DNA of 8,112 bases from Desulfurivibrio alkaliphilus (GTDB lineage Bacteria; Desulfobacterota; Desulfobulbia; Desulfobulbales; Desulfurivibrionaceae), in NCBI GenBank assembly GCA_011048585.1, contig DSDS01000176.1, positions 1 to 8,112 of the forward strand, read 5' to 3'. The notes under the pieces were generated by a model. It saw only the letters and a program-made list of their open reading frames with translations, was not told the DNA's origin and made no database searches. This document shows positions 6,382 through 8,112 of the stretch, piece after piece; position 1 is the stretch's first letter; each line of letters opens with the position of its first letter. Made by a program: the position numbers and the translations under genes.

Positions 6382-7188
6382 ATGGAATCCCGTGAAAGGA
6401 AGGATGAATGCCAAGGTGGTGTCAACGTTCCTCGCCGCAACCTGCTGGTTGGAGCCGGGGCCCTGGCCGCCGGCATGCTGCTGACCAAGGCCGGGGGCTT
6501 GCTCAGCCCTGACCTGGCCCAAGCCAAAGCGATTACCGAGAGCTGGCCCTGGCCTTACGTTAAGCTGGATCCGGATGAGACCGCCGAACTGGCCTACAAC
6601 GAATGGTACCGCCTTTATTGCGGCGGCGGCGTGGTCAGCAGTATTTTCAGTCAGTTAAGAGAAAAGGTGGGCGAACCCTACACTCTGTTTCCCATCGAAG
6701 CCTTTATCTTTCTGGAGGGTGGGGTCAGCGGTTGGGGAACCATCTGCGGTTCCAACTCCGGGGCCAACATCGTCACCAACCTGATCATCGGCCCCCGCAC
6801 CGCCGGCTCTGTTGATGGCATGCTGATGGGCTCGGAGATCATGCAGTGGTACTCCGACACCGACCTGCCCACCTATTCCCCGAAAAACCCCAAGTTCAGC
6901 GGGCAAATCCCAACCACGGTCAGCAATTCGCCGCTCTGTCACGTGTCGGTGGGGCGCTGGATGAAGGCCGCCGATAAGTCCCTGGGCAGCCCTGAGCGTC
7001 GGGATCGCTGTGCCCGGGTGACCGCCAGCGTCGCTTATCATACCGTGGAGCTGCTCAACGCCTGGAAGGACGGCAAGTACCAGACCAAGGGTACCATTCC
7101 CGCCGACTTTTACGGCATTCAGACCATGCACAACTGCACCAGTTGTCATGGCAGCGACGTGCCGATGCCCCCCACGGCCAAAAGGTAA
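6382..7188 (+). CDS. Split-Soret cytochrome c family protein with twin-arginine signal
   Basis: A 268-aa exported c-type cytochrome resembling the split-Soret cytochrome c described from Desulfovibrio. The N-terminus has a twin-arginine signal: VPRRNLLVG (R18, R19), a hydrophobic stretch to about residue 40, and a likely cut after AQAKA (residue 50), leaving about 218 mature residues. The mature part has spaced single cysteines of the C_GCAxxG_C_C type (C80 in YCGGG, C122 in ICGSN, C186 in LCHVS, C210 in DRCAR). One heme c attachment site, CTSCH (C252, C255, H256), lies near the C-terminus. H187 and H256 are possible heme ligands. The start has AAGGAGG (6366-6372) 9 bases upstream. In Desulfovibrio the protein is a periplasmic dimer of uncertain physiological role. 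Here it has its own promoter and a downstream hairpin, so it is probably a single-gene unit. Classical c-type cytochromes are exported through Sec, so the Tat signal is notable. Confidence 0.92.
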   Translation: MESRERKDECQGGVNVPRRNLLVGAGALAAGMLLTKAGGLLSPDLAQAKAITESWPWPYVKLDPDETAELAYNEWYRLYCGGGVVSSIFSQLREKVGEPYTLFPIEAFIFLEGGVSGWGTICGSNSGANIVTNLIIGPRTAGSVDGMLMGSEIMQWYSDTDLPTYSPKNPKFSGQIPTTVSNSPLCHVSVGRWMKAADKSLGSPERRDRCARVTASVAYHTVELLNAWKDGKYQTKGTIPADFYGIQTMHNCTSCHGSDVPMPPTAKR

Positions 7189-7202
7189 GTATCTCCTGTT
7201 TC

Positions 7203-7242
7203 TGCCCCGCCGGAGCGAGACCGGGTCGCCTTCGGCGGGGCA
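7203..7242 (+). terminator. Strong hairpin after the cytochrome gene, probable terminator
   Basis: Starting 14 bases after the cytochrome stop, arms TGCCCCGCCG (7203-7212) and CGGCGGGGCA (7233-7242) pair perfectly over 10 bases. The stem continues inward through a G-T, an A-T and a G-C pair, then a single-base bulge (7229) and three more pairs around a 7-base loop (7219-7225). No T-run follows on the plus strand, so it is not a textbook intrinsic terminator. It could instead be an RNA-stabilising 3' hairpin. Position and strength favour a transcript end. Confidence 0.6.
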
Positions 7243-7314
7243 ACCTTATGTTCCATCCCTCTTCCTGCTCCATCCCCCCAGCTAATTTTGTCCGAAATTG
7301 GCTCTCTCTATTGT

Positions 7315-7342
7315 TTGACACCGTTATTATTTTTATTACCTA
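7315..7342 (+). promoter_or_regulatory. AT-rich spacer with perfect -35 box before the Phn relic
   Basis: TTGACA at 7315-7320 is followed by an AT-rich run, but no good -10 box lies 16-18 bases downstream (TACCTA at 7337-7342 is weak). The element directly abuts sequence that already codes for the interior of a PhnD-like protein. It could be a promoter brought next to the fragment by rearrangement or simply AT-rich intergenic DNA. Nothing else is seen in 7243-7314. Confidence 0.25.
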
Positions 7343-7915
7343 TTGATCGCCCGGCATATCGAGGCCGCCACCGGTATCCCCACCGAGTATGTTCATGTGG
7401 AGAACTACGCGGCCACCGTCACCGCCCTGGCCACCGGACGGGCCCAACTGGCCTGGTTTGGCGCGGTGACCACCGCCCAGACCTACATGATGATGGGAGA
7501 TGAGCTGGAGGTGGTGGCGGCCCGGGATATCGACAAGGAGTTTATCAGCTATTTCGTGGCCAATGCCGATGCCGGTATCGGCCCGGTCAAAGATTTCAAG
7601 GAGCTGGTGCAACTGGCGGCGGGTAAAAACTGGACCTTCACCTTCGGCAGCAAAAGCAGCACCTCAAGTCATCTGATGCCCCGCAACTTCTTTGCCGAGC
7701 AGAGCGGTAAACGCCCCGAGCAGGTTTTTCGGACCGTGGCTTGCAGCGGCAGTCATGACATGGTGGTGCAGAAAGTGGCCAACGGCGAATTTCACCTGGG
7801 CGCCCTGGGGCAGCCCCCCTATGACCGGGCCTCCGAGGCGATCAAGGCCAAGGCCCCGATTATCTACACCACGCCCAAGTTTACTAACTACTGTTTCGCC
7901 ACCCGCCAGAGCCTG
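7343..7915 (+). pseudogene. phnD: PhnD-type phosphonate/phosphite-binding protein, N-terminally truncated
   Basis: The frame is open from a stop at 7316-7318 to the window end, but PhnD-like sequence begins abruptly at about 7346 (IARHIEAATGIPTEYV). Recognisable family segments follow: ATGRAQLAWFGAVTTAQTYM (tgg of WFG at 7454), FGSKSSTSSHLMPRNFF, CSGSHDMVVQKVANGEF and IIYTTPKFTNYCFATR (ending about 7906). These correspond to the ligand-binding core of periplasmic phosphonate, phosphite or phosphate ABC transporter binding proteins. The signal peptide and the first beta-strand region, roughly 45-50 residues, are missing. No ATG is in frame before about 7486, where a run of three ATG codons begins, and that would cut deeper into the domain. 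TTG 7343 is the only nearby start and lacks a Shine-Dalgarno. The family's C-terminal helices are also absent, because the frame changes to ATPase-like sequence. It is a broken gene or an assembly join rather than a working binding protein. Confidence 0.75.
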
Positions 7916-8112
7916 GGCCGGGAAACCATCGAGTCGCTCTCCTCCCTTGCCGGCGCCATGGGCAACACCCTGCTGGTTAATCTCCATACCCTGGAGTTGC
8001 TGCAGGGCCATTTCCACAGGGTGATCGCCTTAAAAGAGGGGCGTCTTTTCTGGCAGGGTCCTCCAGAGCAGTTGAACCGTCGGGAACCTGTAACGTCGCG
8101 GGCTCCAGCGCG
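7916..8112 (+). pseudogene. phnC: C-terminal end of a PhnC-type ABC transporter ATPase, fused in frame to the PhnD fragment
   Basis: The same open frame continues into sequence matching the end of PhnC-type ABC ATPases. TLLVNLHTLELLQGHF carries the H-loop histidine (codon 7985-7987), and RVIALKEGRLFWQGPPEQL is the usual closing strand pair. Walker A, the Q-loop, the signature motif, Walker B and the D-loop are absent, so this piece cannot bind or hydrolyse ATP alone. The switch from PhnD lies within about 7905-7935, where neither family has strong landmarks, so 7916 is approximate. The frame is still open at the window edge (last residues RRE...TSRAPA), close to where PhnC proteins normally end. 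An in-frame deletion between neighbouring phnD and phnC genes, or a mis-join in the assembly, would produce this. Confidence 0.7.

Noticed and set aside
6382..7188. Selenocysteine readthrough in the split-Soret or HesB-like genes
   Set aside because: Both families can have selenoprotein members, but every relevant position here is a Cys codon and neither frame is interrupted by TGA.

Overview
The window is GC-rich bacterial DNA whose gene set points to an anaerobic, probably sulfate-reducing or sulfur-metabolising deltaproteobacterium of the Desulfobulbales/Desulfovibrionales kind. That placement is an inference from content: a very long HdrA with an MvhD partner, a split-Soret cytochrome c, an archaeal-type phosphoglycerate mutase, and a cysteine-rich A-type Fe-S carrier. 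No rRNA, tRNA, CRISPR array or recognisable insertion sequence was seen.

Layout. (1) Positions 1-1702, minus strand: a two-gene operon. A PHP-domain phosphoesterase (1702 to 1097) overlaps by 11 bases an archaeal-type 2,3-bisphosphoglycerate-independent phosphoglycerate mutase (from 1107 and running off the left edge). A candidate promoter with inverted repeats lies at 1732-1770. (2) Positions 1703-2221: about 500 bases of divergent intergenic DNA with an AT-rich island (about 1830-1880), several inverted repeats, and an unassigned minus-strand reading frame (2210-1875). (3) Positions 2222-6264, plus strand: hdrA (1014 aa, two flavin-binding units, three ferredoxin-like regions), mvhD overlapping it by 8 bases, then 52 bases on a small HesB/IscA-like protein with a cysteine-rich tail. 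(4) Positions 6291-7242: a good promoter, a twin-arginine-signal split-Soret-type cytochrome c, and a very strong hairpin that probably ends the transcript. (5) Positions 7243-8112: an AT-rich spacer, then one open frame that begins part-way into a PhnD-type substrate-binding protein and changes near 7916 into the C-terminal end of a PhnC-type ABC ATPase. It has no normal start and looks like a rearranged relic or a join artefact.

How the parts may work together. HdrA and MvhD are the flavin and [2Fe-2S] modules of heterodisulfide-reductase-type electron-bifurcating or electron-confurcating complexes. MvhD normally passes electrons from a hydrogenase or formate dehydrogenase to HdrA. The catalytic partners HdrB and HdrC, a hydrogenase and a formate dehydrogenase are all absent here, so the redox couples served are unknown. 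The adjacent A-type carrier could supply clusters to this cluster-rich pair. The split-Soret cytochrome is separately promoted and predicted to be periplasmic, so its link to the cytoplasmic HdrA complex is by proximity only.
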